NCBI GenBank assembly: GCA_961205875.1
Contig: OY540809.1
Span: 13,156,267 to 13,220,266 of the forward strand
Direction of reading: 5' to 3'
DNA length: 64,000 bases
Source of the DNA: Sialis fuliginosa
Lineage: Eukaryota; Arthropoda; Insecta; Megaloptera; Sialidae
Shown here piece by piece: positions 48,331 through 60,753 of the stretch (positions are counted from its first letter, which is position 1; every line of letters begins with the position of its first letter). The notes beneath the pieces are model-generated. The model ran no database searches. It worked only from the letters and a program-made list of their open reading frames with translations, and had not been told where the DNA came from. The position numbers and the translations under genes are program-made.

Positions 48331-49124
48331 TTTAACTAGTTGTAAATCATTCTGTATATATTTTTAAATACTATCAATATTATTATGGTTATAGAGCTGT
48401 GTGCTTTGCTATCCTTTGTCTGTATAAAAATGAAAAAGTTTTGTAGGTAATAAACGCGAACGAATGCGCGAGGATTTTTTCTAGTTAATAATATGTAGCC
48501 CCTTTTTAATAGTTTTTTTATTTACTACTCTTATTATTAATTACTTTACATATACCTTTTTTTAGGTAGTATAAAGATTAGCTCATACATATTTAAGCTA
48601 CAATAGGATTGGTAAAATTACCTCTCATTTCGGTTTGAGTATAAAATAAAATAAAACTTGTAATTTCTTCTCATTCTTAAATTGAGAAGAGAATGTTTTA
48701 TCTTGAAAAGTTTACTAGAATTTCATAATTTGGTCCATAATTAAACTTCAAAATTCATTTTTGACATTAGTATAAAAGCATGGCAACATAAAAATAAAAT
48801 TAAACGTCAGATTCAAAAGATATGATCATTTTGAAAATAGAAAAATATCCGATTTTTCCACTTGATCTTTTCGTTTTTGGTCTGTCTGTTATTCTACTTA
48901 ATTTTTCTTTAATTACTGTTGAAACCTTTTTTTAGTTGCCGCAACTAATTGCAAGTAAAAAAAAAAAAAATATAATCGATGTATTTTATTAAAAAACTCT
49001 ATTTACTTAGTTCCTCGCTATATCTCTGAAGGGTTTTGCAACACCGACCCCCACTGGGGGCGTTAAAATGGGGATGGAAATCTTTATGAGGATTAAAAAG
49101 TGACATGAGGATTAAAATAAAACG
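48331..49124. other. AT-rich spacer, nothing recognised
   Basis: No ORF, palindrome or repeat that I could match, apart from the weak exon candidate at 48622-48628. Confidence 0.5.
48622..48628 (-). CDS. Weak candidate for the first coding exon of the SLC17 gene
   Basis: On the minus strand an ATG at 48626-48628 is followed by AGA, then G, then GTAATT. This is the phase (one overhanging base) needed by the exon at 45119-45300, and would give an N-terminus of MR, a split-codon V, then CLIPQRYVL. The donor is weak and the exon minimal, and many chance matches of this size are expected in 20 kb, so this is a suggestion only. Confidence 0.12.
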
Positions 49125-49860
49125 GCCAAGTGCGTGTTGGGCACGCACATGATAGGTTTGCGTATAGTCATTACGATTTATAAAGAGTTATTTCAATTTT
49201 TTTTATAAACTATTTTAGCCACAGTGTTCGTTATAATTTTCATTGAAAGTACTAACTAAAAGCTACATTCTAGATTTTTTTTTAGATTTTTTGCATCGAT
49301 AGTTTATAAAGTAGAAGGGGGGAGGAGACGCTCTGATAACGACATTTTAAAGGGTTAAAATCAAAAGGTCATTTTAGGAGACCTATCTAAAGATACCCCA
49401 CTCAATGGGGTAAGTGAAAAAAATTTGAGTACAATTTTCAGTCTATGTGAGGGGTCCAAAATTTTGACAGTTTTTGACGTTATAATTTTCAGTGGAAGTA
49501 CTAATTAAAAGCTACATTCTGAATTTTTTTCAGGGGGGGACGCTCTGATAACGACATTTAAATGCAAATATATCGTGACTGAAGGGTTAAAATCAAAAGA
49601 TCATATAACATTTTTTGTTGCATTTCAGGTGACCTATCTAATGACATCCCACTCAATGGGGTAAGTGAAAAAAAAACTCTTCACTTTTCAGTCTATGGGA
49701 AAGGGGTCCAAAAAAAATGTTTTTTCAAAAATCTTATCATTTCTGTTTTTGTGTTATTAGTCTTCGTCCGTATACCAAATTTCATCTTAATCGGCATAAA
49801 GTTTTTGAGGACGGACATGGCGAAACTATAAGGTTTCCTAGTTTTCTACGGAAACCTAAA
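49125..49860 (+). repeat. Dispersed repeat family B, longest copy with internal duplication
   Basis: It starts GGCCAAGTGCGTGTTGGGCA and ends near TTTCTACGGAAACC. The block GACGCTCTGATAACGACATT appears twice, about 215 bp apart, so part of the element is tandemly doubled. Confidence 0.7.
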
Positions 49861-50217
49861 AAGGTCTTTAGAAATTCCAGGAGTGTGACAACAAAAAGAA
49901 AAAAAAGGTCAGCAAAATAATACCAGGGGGACATTTTTTTCAATTTTCGCTCTGGGCTACTCTAGCTACGCCACTGTGAATTAACGATGTGAAAAACAAA
50001 TTTCATTCATAAAAATTTTCTACGTATATTATCACGTTTGTTTTATAAGACACACGTGTTATTAATGTTCCATTAAATGCTTTTTGAAGAATCCATTTCA
50101 TTTTTTCAAATAATGGATATTAAATTAATTAAAAGGAATGGAAACAATTTTTTATCTGAAATTATAAATTTCAATAGTAATATGCACGTGCCAATTTAAT
50201 TTGTGAATTTTTTACGC

Positions 50218-50400
50218 TTAACGCGGGGGATACGTTCCAGGAAATGCTAGCGCTAAATGAAACAGCGTTTAAAGAGGTTATATTTTTGTATTTTTTTTCA
50301 TAAAGTACAGTAAGACCCCGCTTAATGCGGGGGATACGTTCCAGGAAATGTCAGCGCTAAATGAAACAGCGTTAAAAGTGGTTATGTTAATATGTAAATA
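50218..50400. repeat. Tandem double copy of a 100-bp unit
   Basis: GGGGGATACGTTCCAGGAAA occurs twice, at about 50225 and 50328, each followed by AGCGCTAAATGAAACAGCG. Confidence 0.8.
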
Positions 50401-50778
50401 ATGGGGATACGTGAAATAACAGTTAAATAACGAAAAAAAATTAATTTGTAACAATACATGTCGTAAATATTTAAACAATATAAATAAAATGTCATAAAAT
50501 ATATTTTTTAATACTTTTAATATCAATATTTTAATAATAAGTATTCACGAAAACAAAAAATATTTGAGTGATTATGGTGACGTGGAAGGTTCTTCGTTAT
50601 TTGATATTTTTTTGTATAGAAATTTTCCAACGTTGTTTGCTTGCGGCTGTGCTGTCACGCTCATGCACTTTATGTTCATTCGATATGATAATTATGCTTG
50701 AGCGATGAAATTAATGTAAATGAAAAACTAATAAAAAAAAGTAAATGGAAAAAACCGCGTTAAACGTAATCTTACTGT
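50307..50778. mobile_element. TA-flanked MITE (ACAGTAAGA ends)
   Basis: ACAGTAAGACCCCGCTTAA at the left and TTAAACGTAATCTTACTGT at the right are inverted ends. Part of the left end is the tandem unit at 50218-50400. Confidence 0.6.
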
Positions 50779-51444
50779 AAGTACATGAGTTGAGAAAACT
50801 AATGACTTAAGTCAGAGAAAAATTTATAATTGTACGCCCTTGTTGGTCTTAAAGAGGGGCGTCTTAAGCGCAGTGTTGTATTTACTCATATTGAGACTCA
50901 TGGTGCAAATAAAAAAATAATTTTTATTTTATTTTCTATTTATTAAACGATATGTTAATTTTGTCAAAATTTGTACCAGATTGATATATGAAATATTATT
51001 CACTTTTATAATAAGTTCCATACATATTTATTTGTTATAATTTTCTCCCTATCTTCTATAATTTAATTTTCAGAATATAAAAACTCAAGATTTCTAATGT
51101 TAGTTAACTTTTCGACTTCAGAACAGACAAATTAAAAACAATGTGTAGGAAAAAATGTTCTTAAAGAATAAATATTTATTTATTTAAATGTGGAATTTTT
51201 TTACAAATGTAAAAATAAATACCTATGCTTTTATGATTAAATAACAATTAAACACAAATACACAAATTAGAGAACAATAGAAACGATTAATTTAATTTTG
51301 ACACGCATACTATTCGGAAAAGATGACAAGAAAATTGCGTAAAAATAGTTTATTTTGTATAATTATGATAAAACATTATTTGGTAAATATTTTCATATAA
51401 ATTATATTTGGAAATTATTATAAAAGGTATTTATATGTTATATA

Positions 51445-52176
51445 AATAGTGACTGCAAAGTTAGTCTATTTTTTGGACCTCGCTAGCGACCTGGGGAAAA
51501 AATATAAAAGTATGTTACAGGTACCAAATTACTCGTCATCAAAAACCAAAGTGAACATCGCTTTTCATTTTTTGAAAATTTCAAGAAATTACCCCTATTT
51601 AGGTGTTGAAAAAAACCCAAAATATTAAAAAATCGAAAAAACCGCTAATTATAAAATCATTTATCTGATTTATTTATAATTTTCAAGATTTTTCATTATG
51701 TCCTTCTGATTAGGGGTGGTTTTACCCCTCGTAGGGGTTGTTTTCTCATCAGGACTAATATAATATAGTTATTATATATTTTCCATGACTTCAAGCACTT
51801 AAAATATTTTTTCAGAAATATTTTGGGGATGATTTAACCCCATGGGAGAGCTTTGGGGTGTTTTTTTAACCCACATAAACCCTTATCGATCAAGAAAATA
51901 CGTGAATACACTTTTTTAAGGTTTATTTCATAGAAAAAAATACAATGATAAATGATTTTATAATTAGCGGTAATTTTTACTTTTAATTTTTTGGAATTAT
52001 TTCAACCCCTGAATAGGGGTAATTTTTTGAAATTTTCAAAAAACGAAAAGCGATGCTCATTTTAGTTTTCAATGATGAGTAATTTGGTACCTGTAACATA
52101 TTTTTATATTTCTTCCCCAGGTCGCCAACGAGGTTCAAAAATAGGCTAAAAACAGCCCTTTTGCGGTCACTATTTT
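51445..52176. mobile_element. Foldback element of about 730 bp
   Basis: AATAGTGACTGCAAA at the left is mirrored by TTTGCGGTCACTATTTT at the right. Arms of at least 220 bp include CGCTAATTATAAAATCATTT and its complement. Several short ACCCCT/AGGGG pairs lie in the interior. Noncoding. Confidence 0.82.
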
Positions 52177-52708
52177 TATCCTAATGTCATATCTCATAAT
52201 TTCTTAGAAATTAAGTATACATAAATACTCATTTTATTTTAAATTTCGGTGTAAACATAGTTTTAAATAAAAAAAACAATGTATATTAAAGTGGGGGAGG
52301 GGCGTGATATTATGAAGAAATACTAGGGAGAGGGATATATGTAACAAAAAATAGTATGGCGTAATTTATATGTGTAGCTAACCCGTATCGGCATTTTATA
52401 TTATTAAAAAAAAACTTTTTTATTTATAATTAATTGATATTTATTAATTAACTATGATATAATAATATATATCTGATAATTCACTAAGGGTAACTGATAA
52501 CTACACATTCCAAACATATACATTTATTAAAGTTATATTGCTATTATTAACAATATAAAAATATAATTTATTTCTGGACAATAAATTAGACAAATTATGT
52601 GACTTATCGCTAACATCTGTTCACTTCATGTTTTTATATTAAATCAAACAGAAACATACTTCCTGATAGTAAATTTAACTTATCAATACTATCAACCAGT
52701 AGCCATAA

Positions 52709-52725
52709 GGGGGGGGGGGGGGGCA
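52709..52725. repeat. Poly-G tract
   Basis: An uninterrupted run of about 16 G in AT-rich DNA. Confidence 0.85.
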
Positions 52726-53696
52726 AAAAAAAGCCCTTTCGAATCGAATGAGATCTAACATGTATACAATTCAGATCAATTTTTTTCATATTCTCTCAAA
52801 TATATAGATTTCAAAATGAATTTATCTAGGTAGGGGGAACCGGGGCACGTACAATGTACACTCGTGTAATTTTTTAATTTATATTAACAAATATTTTGTT
52901 TCATTTGCAAACATTTTTAAAAACCAAAAGAGTCGATTCATAATTTTTTATATACATATACTGCCTCTCTTGTCGTTTTTTTTTTAGATTTGCTACTAGC
53001 ACAAATGGGAGCTGACAAGGCTCTAGCTTGGGGGCTAAATGGGGCCCAAAGTAATTAGTAAGCAAAAAATTCCCTTTGTTTTTTTTATCAAGAAAGGGCC
53101 TGCGATAAGATGAGGGGGCCATGTATGTATGCAAATCACATAAAGTAATATCTACATATCTACTAAATATAAACATTTTTATCACGTGTCAATTATATTA
53201 TTAAGTACAATAAAAATGTCAACTTGATAAAATAATGTGCAAATTTATTATTTTAAATATATTTAAATAACATTATAAAAAAGTACACATTTGCTACGCA
53301 TTTTCAAGAAATCTGTACCGCTATTAAATTACCTTTATTATGGTAATTATGACTTTAAATCGAGACTATCGTAATCAAATATGTCGATAATGCAATGAAA
53401 ATAATGGAAAATAGTAGCACATGTTGAAAAAAACGTAAATAATTTCAACAATAAAAAAAACGATTATATAAATAACTTTTCAGACGCCAAAGGCGCTTAA
53501 GTGCACTAAAAGAATACGAGAAAATGGTGTGCTATGAAATTTTCATAGGATTAAAACGAATGCTTAACATTGATTGAAGATTTTTATTAATTTTGAGTAT
53601 TATTAATAAAATATTATATTAATTAATTGTATTGAATTTTATCATACATAATTAATAATACGAAAAAAATTGGAAAAAGTGTAAATGATATAAATT

Positions 53697-53879
53697 TAGA
53701 TCTTGGCTTCTGGGTGTAAGCCTCGTCAGTTTGGTCGTGTTATCGGCCAACGTTTCGTCACACATTGCAGTGGACATTCTTTTAGAAGAGCCCTGAAGAT
53801 GTCCACTGCAATGTGTGACGAAACGTTGGCCGATAACACGACCAAACTGACGCGGCTTACACCCAGAAGCCAAGATCTA
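53697..53879. repeat. Near-perfect 183-bp palindrome
   Basis: Arms of about 80 bp (53697-53777, 53799-53879) surround a 21-bp loop. Both strands therefore encode almost the same peptide (FGRVIGQRFVTHC), which is a by-product. The arm sequence (GAAACGTTGGCCGATAACAC) resembles a terminal piece of a widespread animal retroelement. Confidence 0.88.
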
Positions 53880-55061
53880 TATCAAGACCACCGCGGAAGC
53901 CTCAAGACTTGTATAATGATATAAATTACCAAAAATATTGTTTTACAAATGTTTTATAGCATTTTTTCAGTATTGTTTAATTTTCATAGCACACTGGTTT
54001 TTGAATTTTTTATTTTACTTAAAATTATAACTTTTTTTAATGTTGGTTATTCAAGGGGCTACTATTCTTGAAAAAAAAACTGATACTTTGTTTTTATTGT
54101 TATAATAATAAATTTAACAATAGTTACTTGATTTTGATTTCCATAGAAGTTAAAAAATTGATCATAGTAGAAATTATTTTGTGGTATTAAATCTAACAAA
54201 TAGACGAAAATTAGTTGTTAGAATAATTAACTACCTTTTTAATCAAAAGATAAAAAATATCCATTAACTTGATTGTTTTATGGTTACCAACATTACTTAC
54301 TATCTAAATGACTATTAAATTAATTACTAAATAAAACTATATATGTATATAGAATACGTACATCTTTCGGCGTTAAATTTCATGATGGCACTATTATTTT
54401 AAAAACTAAAAAATAAAAATAAACACGATTTCTTAAAATAATATTTTCACTATCGATTAAATAAAATTAAATATGTTATCATGTTATCAATATTTTATGT
54501 ATTTAAAAATATCATAAATTTATTTGTAACATATAATAGTATTTAAGTAACTAAAGCTAAACTTAATTGTTTTTTACTCGTAATTTTTTATTTATTAAAA
54601 TTCAATGTTTACAAAACAAGTATTATTTGTTTAATTTTTTTTTGCGTCACTGGTGTGTCTTTTTTAGTTCTGGTATCGAATAAAATGCCAGAGCGAGTAC
54701 ATTTTGTTTATATACTCTGCTACCTGTAATATCTAGTGTTATAAAATACCTTTACATGAAGAAAACCCTGATCAAGATAGGTTATCGTATGTATGAATGT
54801 ATTAGTATGTCCGTCTTTCTTTAGTAAATTACAATCATTTGTTTATCAATAAGATTTACAGTTCGTGGATTAGAAATAAAATTGAATCTCATAATTTGTG
54901 AAGTGTTTTTGTTGGATTAAGACAAATTTTAATGAAAATTAGATCGTTTTTTTGTTTTTTTATTGAATTTAGATTGTTGAGAAATAATATAACTAACTCA
55001 ATTAGCCTTTATAACTATTTATAACTAACTCAAATTAGCCTTTACGTATCTACTAGCCATA
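53880..55061. other. AT-rich spacer with one small tandem duplication
   Basis: ATAACTAACTCAAATTAGCC-type units occur twice at about 54988-55043. Otherwise nothing was recognised. Confidence 0.5.
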
Positions 55062-55200
55062 CTAATACCTATTATAAATGCGAAAGTTTGTTACCTTTTC
55101 ACGGCTAAATCACTGAACCGATTTTGTTGATATTTGGCAGGAAGATAGCTTACATACTGAAGAAGGACATAGGCTACTTTGTATCCCGAAAAAAATGATG
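55062..55200 (-). repeat. SINE-like repeat family C fragment, reversed
   Basis: CTATTATAAATGCGAAAG, then CACGGCTAAATCACTGAACC and GGAAGATAGCTTACATACTG. Confidence 0.65.
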
Positions 55201-55202
55201 GT

Positions 55203-55412
55203 GTGTTTTGAAATGCCGCCTCGAAACAAACTGATAAATTTTATATTAGTCAATAGTGTTTTGTTTTTATCATTAATAATAATTAAACATCCTAGATAAA
55301 ATTGTAATATTATTGTTTGAAAGGTATTAAAGTTAAAAACAAAACACTGTTCACTAATATAAAATTTAACAATTTATTTCGAGGGGGCATTTCAAAATGC
55401 ACCAATCACACG
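55203..55412. mobile_element. Foldback MITE family F, copy 2
   Basis: GTGTTTTGAAATGCCGCCTC is mirrored by GGGGGCATTTCAAAATGC. It matches the inner part of 9438-9827. Confidence 0.7.
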
Positions 55413-55808
55413 CCTTATAATTAATCAAAATGAGATGTATACGACTGGGTGATAAATATTTTTAGATATTCGTTTACTTTTTTTATATTTAATTAATTTA
55501 ATGCAAAAATGTGATAAAAAATAAATGATAAAATATTTATTTTTATTTTTATTGATAAAAAATTCTATTACATATTTATCGATATATCATCAATAATAAG
55601 AAAGACGTAGGTGATAATATGTAGATAATAGAGAAAGTATGTGAATTTAAATCAATACATTAAGTTATTTGAACTACTTATAATTTCAAAAACACGTGCT
55701 TTATCTAACAATACTGTACATACATTTTTCGGAATGTAAATATAAAATTTATATTTATCAATAAACTCGATATTTTCATCAAAATATCGAAGTATTTGTA
55801 TTTTACCT

Positions 55809-56072
55809 TTTTTGATGAAAAACCTTTTAATTGTCGATCCAGGTTTTAATAAATTTTTCGAACCTTAAAATTCTTGAAATCGTACAGTGTCAAATTTTAC
55901 AATACCATCTATTTTGGCTAGTTTTTATTTCATTTTTTTATTTTATGAAAAATGTTTTAATTGTCGACCCAGTTCTTAATAAATTTTCAGAATCTTAAAA
56001 TGCTGAAAATCATTCAGTGTTAAATTTTAGAATACCATCTATTTTGGTTAGTTTTTAGTTTATTTTTTTAGT
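55809..56072. repeat. Tandem duplication of a 130-bp unit
   Basis: TTTTAATTGTCGA, TTAATAAATTTT and AATACCATCTATTTTGG occur twice in the same order, about 130 bp apart. Confidence 0.82.
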
Positions 56073-56194
56073 AAGTCATTAATTAAATATATTTTTTGAG
56101 TATATATACATTTTACAGGCAATATAAACGATTTTTAATTTTTTCGAATTTTTATTTGTCAAAAAAATATGTTTGAATACTTTGCTATACAGGT

Positions 56195-56345
56195 TGATTC
56201 AGTGCTGTCGTGCCAAACTTGAACAGTAAATTAAGAGAAATATTTTAAGCAAAAAACATTATATGAACATGTGTCCGGAAATTTTTCACAAGAGGGCTAC
56301 AGCCCTCCAAAGATTTTATTCAAAATTAGTTTTTATTATTTAACT
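56195..56345 (+). repeat. Dispersed repeat shared with 59570-59720
   Basis: Both begin GATTCAG followed by CTGTCGTGCCAAACTTGAAC and contain GGGCTACAGCCCTCCAAAGA. Confidence 0.7.
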
Positions 56346-56699
56346 AGCTCGCTTAAGAAGATTTACTTCAAAATTCTGTTGATCTAATAATGCATATATT
56401 TTTATTTATAAGTCCAAGTCACTCGTCTTAATTAATATATTTTTGACGCCTTTAATCCTGTACTTATAGATAAAATTATATATAACAATAGTCAGTTAAA
56501 TCTTGAGCACTGCATTTATCAGATAATGTTAAAAATGTCATCTGATTTTATTGAAAAAATCTTAGTATGTACGTTCATACACACTTTAAGATTGTTTATC
56601 GAATAGATAAAAAAGGTTATATGTATACAAATATAATCTGCATTTTTCTTACCTTTCAAAAATATTTCCAATTAATTAATGACAATATAGGTTTTATAT

Positions 56700-58748
56700 A
56701 CAGGTTGATTTACAACTAGTGTAAAAAAATTTAACAGTAGATCGAGGATGTAATTTTAAGCAAAAAACCTTCGTGATGGAACTATAGTCTTTTACCCAAA
56801 ATTAGTGTTTATTTAATATCTAGAGAATCCATTGTACTACAGTTATGAAATTTGATACAGGGATTTGTATTAATAAGTTTTGTCGATTTCCAGTATCAAA
56901 TAATAATAATTTAGACCAGAGGTGTTTGTGGCCAGTGGGCCCACCGATTTTTATGTAGTATTTTTTGTTCTTAAATTTTGAGTTGTGTTCTTGTAGAAGA
57001 TTATATGATACAAAATACATAAAAATATACTTTGTTCATTTGTCATAAGGTCAACCGTTTTCGAAAAATATCGAAAAAAGAAAGTACTGCAGAATTTCAC
57101 TTAATACGGATGCTTCAAATTACACAAAATAAGTTTATATTCTTGTTCTATAATTAAAAATAAGATAAAAAGTTAATATAAATATATCTCCTAATACTTA
57201 TCATCATAGAGTTATAGCCAGTTGTATTACTGTTACACGTATTTTACTAACATGATTAAATAATTCGGGCAAGAGTTACACGAGTGTATGCCATAAGGGT
57301 TCCGAAGTACGTATTCCGTGAAATGTTTGGAACCACTTACAGGTGCATTTTTAAGTTAAAGTTAAAATATAATAATTCGGGCAAGACATACACGAGTGTA
57401 TGCCATAAGGGTTCCGAAGTACGTATACGTGGAATGTTTGGAACCACTTACAGGTGCATTTTTAAGTTAGAAAAAAATATATAAGTCAAGTTCTACTAAT
57501 TGAGATCTATATTTTGACACCCCACTTGCCTAGATATCAAAATCAAAAATTCTATGACGCCCCTCCCTATAATTCCAAAATTTAAAATTATATTGTTGAT
57601 TTTAGTATTTGTCGTTGGTAGTCCCACCAAAGCCTCGTTACGAAATTTTTTTCAGATTTTTTGAGCTAGTAGTTACAGAGTTAGAGGGGGAGAGGGCAAA
57701 ATAAAATACTGCATTTAGCCCCCTACCGGCGCCATTTTTGAGTTAGAAAAAAAATAAAAAATATGGTCAAATTTTACTAAGTGAGATGTACATTTTGACA
57801 TGCCACACGTTTTGGTATACAATTTTTTTGTTTTTTTTTGGATTTGCTTTAAAGCCCCCTACAGGTACCATTTTTGATTTAGATAAAAAATAGAAGAAGG
57901 GTCAAATTCCGCTTGTTAGGTTATACATTTGAACGTGCCACATGCCTTGGTAAAAAAAAATATTTTTTTAACTAGCTTTGGCTCCTTATTGCCCCTCTTG
58001 AAAAATTATTTATTCAATAAATTTGTACATATTTTACTAGAGGGTGTCATTTTACATGTTCAGTAAAAATTTCAAGTTTCTAGCTTATATAATTTACGAG
58101 CTATTTGGCTTTGAGTGAAAAGGACGGACGGACGAACGACAAAGTGAGATTAATAGGGTTTCTTCGGAACCCTAAAAACGAAACTAGATATAAATGGCTG
58201 TTTGTTGTTAAAAATGTAGTTTTGTAGGTATATTTATATTAACTTTTCGTCTTATTTTTAATTATATAACAAGAATATAAACTTATTTTGTGTAATTTAA
58301 AGCATCCGTATTAAGTAAAATTCTGCAGTATTTACTTTTTTTCGATATTTTTCGAAAACGGTTGATCTTATGACAAATGAACAAAGTATATTTTTGTGTA
58401 TTTTGTATCATATAATCTTTTACAAGAACACAACTCAGGAAAAAATTCAAAAACAAAAAAATACTTGATAAAAATCGGCGAACCCACTGGCCCCATACAC
58501 CCCTGGTCTAAATTATTATTATTTGATACTGGAAATCGATAAAATTTATTAATATCAAACCCTGTTTCAAATTTCATAACTGTACCGCAATGGGTTCTAT
58601 AGATATTAAATAAACACTAGTTTTGGGTAAAAGACTGTAGCTCCCTCAGGAAGAATTTCCGGACATAGATTCACATAAGGTTTTTTGCTTAAAATTACCT
58701 TCTCGATCTACTGTTAAATTTTTTTATACTAGTTGTAAATCACCCTGT
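56700..58748. mobile_element. Two-kilobase inverted-repeat element built from family H
   Basis: Left arm about 56700-57160 and right arm about 58220-58748 are inverted copies, with ends ACAGGTTGATTTACAACTAG and TAGTTGTAAATCACCCTGT. The central 1 kb has a tandem duplication (57264-57470) and a block ending in CGGAACCCTAAAAACG. Noncoding. Confidence 0.75.
57264..57470 (+). repeat. Tandem duplication, two units of about 110 bp
   Basis: ATAAGGGTTCCGAAGTACGT occurs at 57292 and 57406, each followed by GTTTGGAACCACTTACAGG. An open frame crossing both repeats a 25-residue peptide; there is no sign it is a gene. Confidence 0.9.
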
Positions 58749-58794
58749 ATATTAATTTGATTAGAGAAAATTCCAATGCATTATTTTTAATTCA

Positions 58795-59040
58795 AGTGCG
58801 TGTTGATAGGGTTTCGTAGTAATTCTCACTACGATTTATAAAAAATAGTTATTCCATAATTTTTCAGAAACTATCTTTGTTACAGTGTTCGTTATAATTT
58901 TCATTGAAGTACTGATTAAAAATTACATTCTAGAATTGTCAGATTTTTTGAATCAATAGTTTAGAAATTAGAGGGGGGGATCTCTGATGACCACATTGAA
59001 AAGCAAACGTATCGTGACGGAAAGATTAAATAATAATATA
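58795..59040 (+). repeat. Dispersed repeat family B fragment
   Basis: AAGTGCGTGTTGATAGGG, then CTACGATTTATAAAAAATAG and CAGTGTTCGTTATAATTTTC. Confidence 0.6.
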
Positions 59041-59569
59041 CCGAATGAATAATAAAATAGATATCCTTTTTGGCGACATAGTACTTTGAAACTATAAATT
59101 ACACAAACAAAAACAACTTCGGGCGTAGCCCCTCAGCCAGACTTGAACTGTATTGTATATATTTAAAAACAACATTTAAAATTAATTAAATAAATTTTAT
59201 TTGGCAAGTTAACAACTTTTTTCAAGGAAACTAAAAAATGTTGTAAGTTAATTTTCATTTTAATCAATAAATAAACAAAAAAGTCATAAAAAAGGATAGT
59301 TCGTCAAATCTTTCACAGATAAAATATTTTTTAAATAGGTAAAGGTATATATTTATTTAATAATATGAATCTTTGTCAATACACATGTTTTATAATGTTT
59401 ATACAAAAATACAAAGAATGCATTTATCTTTTCGTAAATACGAAAATAACATTGTCATTGTATATCAGGATTTATAAAAATGTAAATAAAATAATAATTA
59501 TCTTAATAATAAAATATATTTATGTATTTTTTACTTTAGTCTTTATGAAATAACTTAATGTATACATGG

Positions 59570-60150
59570 TGATTCAGCACTGTCGTGCCAAACTTGAACG
59601 GTACATCTAGAAAAATATTTTAAGCAAAAAACATTATATAAACATGTGTCCGGAAATTTGTCATGAGGGGGCTACAGCCCTCCAAAGATTTTACTCAAAA
59701 TTAGTTTTTATTTAATATCTTGAGAATCTATTGTGCCATAATTATGAAATTTGATACAGCGTTTAGTATTAATAAGTGTTATCTATATCCAGTATCAACC
59801 AATAGTAATTTTGATCAGGGTTGTATGGGCCCAGGAGGCCCGTCGATTTTTATCCAGTATTTTTTGTTCTTCAATTTTTTTCTGAGTTAAAAATTTGAAT
59901 AAGACTGTATGAGACAAAATACACAAAAATATACTTTGCTCATTTATCATAGGATAAACCGTTTACAAGCAAAAGAAAGCATGCAGAATTTTACTTAATT
60001 GGAATGACTTTGATATGTTTTAAAATACGGCAGGTTTTCAAAGTAGAGTGTGCATATGCGTGAGAGAGCGATGAGTATATGTATAAGAGAAAGATGGATG
60101 AATAGCGCATGCGTACAAGTCAGTTTACATCGGTTATGCGTGAGAGAGAG
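59570..60150 (+). repeat. Mosaic of three dispersed repeats
   Basis: 59570-59720 matches 56195-56345, 59720-60000 matches family H, and 59999-60150 matches 9893-10060 (GAGCGATGAGTATATG). Confidence 0.6.
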
Positions 60151-60753
60151 AGATAAGTAGATGTATAAGATAAAGATTAATTAACTTTGTTTAAATTTTT
60201 ATAACAGAAAATATAAACCAATCGATATTAAACTAGTCAGTAAATATCAGGGCGAATCTTTAGTATCCAACGTACACACAGATTTCATATTTTTGTTTGT
60301 TGGCAATACATTATTTGGGTGTGCGCGAGTTATGGGATAGCATCAATTTCAATATAAAAATAATAATTAATTATATTGTATTGTAATACATATTATATTC
60401 TATATTTTGTATATTCTATTTTACTTCTATATATTTCATTTAAGTTAGAAAGTAAATATTATTCATAAGTATTAATTGTCATTAACATATTTCTATTTAA
60501 GTATTATCATTAATATATTTTGAATATAAGGACTTTGTCCCAAAATAAATAATTAACGAATGCTAGAATATTCTGTACATTTCCATTTGTAATGACTGAT
60601 GCCAGATAAGCCATATATAAGCACCCTCTCGGCATAAGTCAGTGTCAATCTTTGTAATACTATTGTTGTAATGATTGTAACTGTTTTTGAGAAAATAAAT
60701 ATTTTTTTATTAAGTTCTCTGTTCAAGAAATACTCCGGTCAAAATAGACATTT

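Noticed and set aside
53652-53924. Two frames with almost the same peptide on opposite strands
   Set aside because: They are the direct result of the 183-bp palindrome, not evidence for a gene pair.
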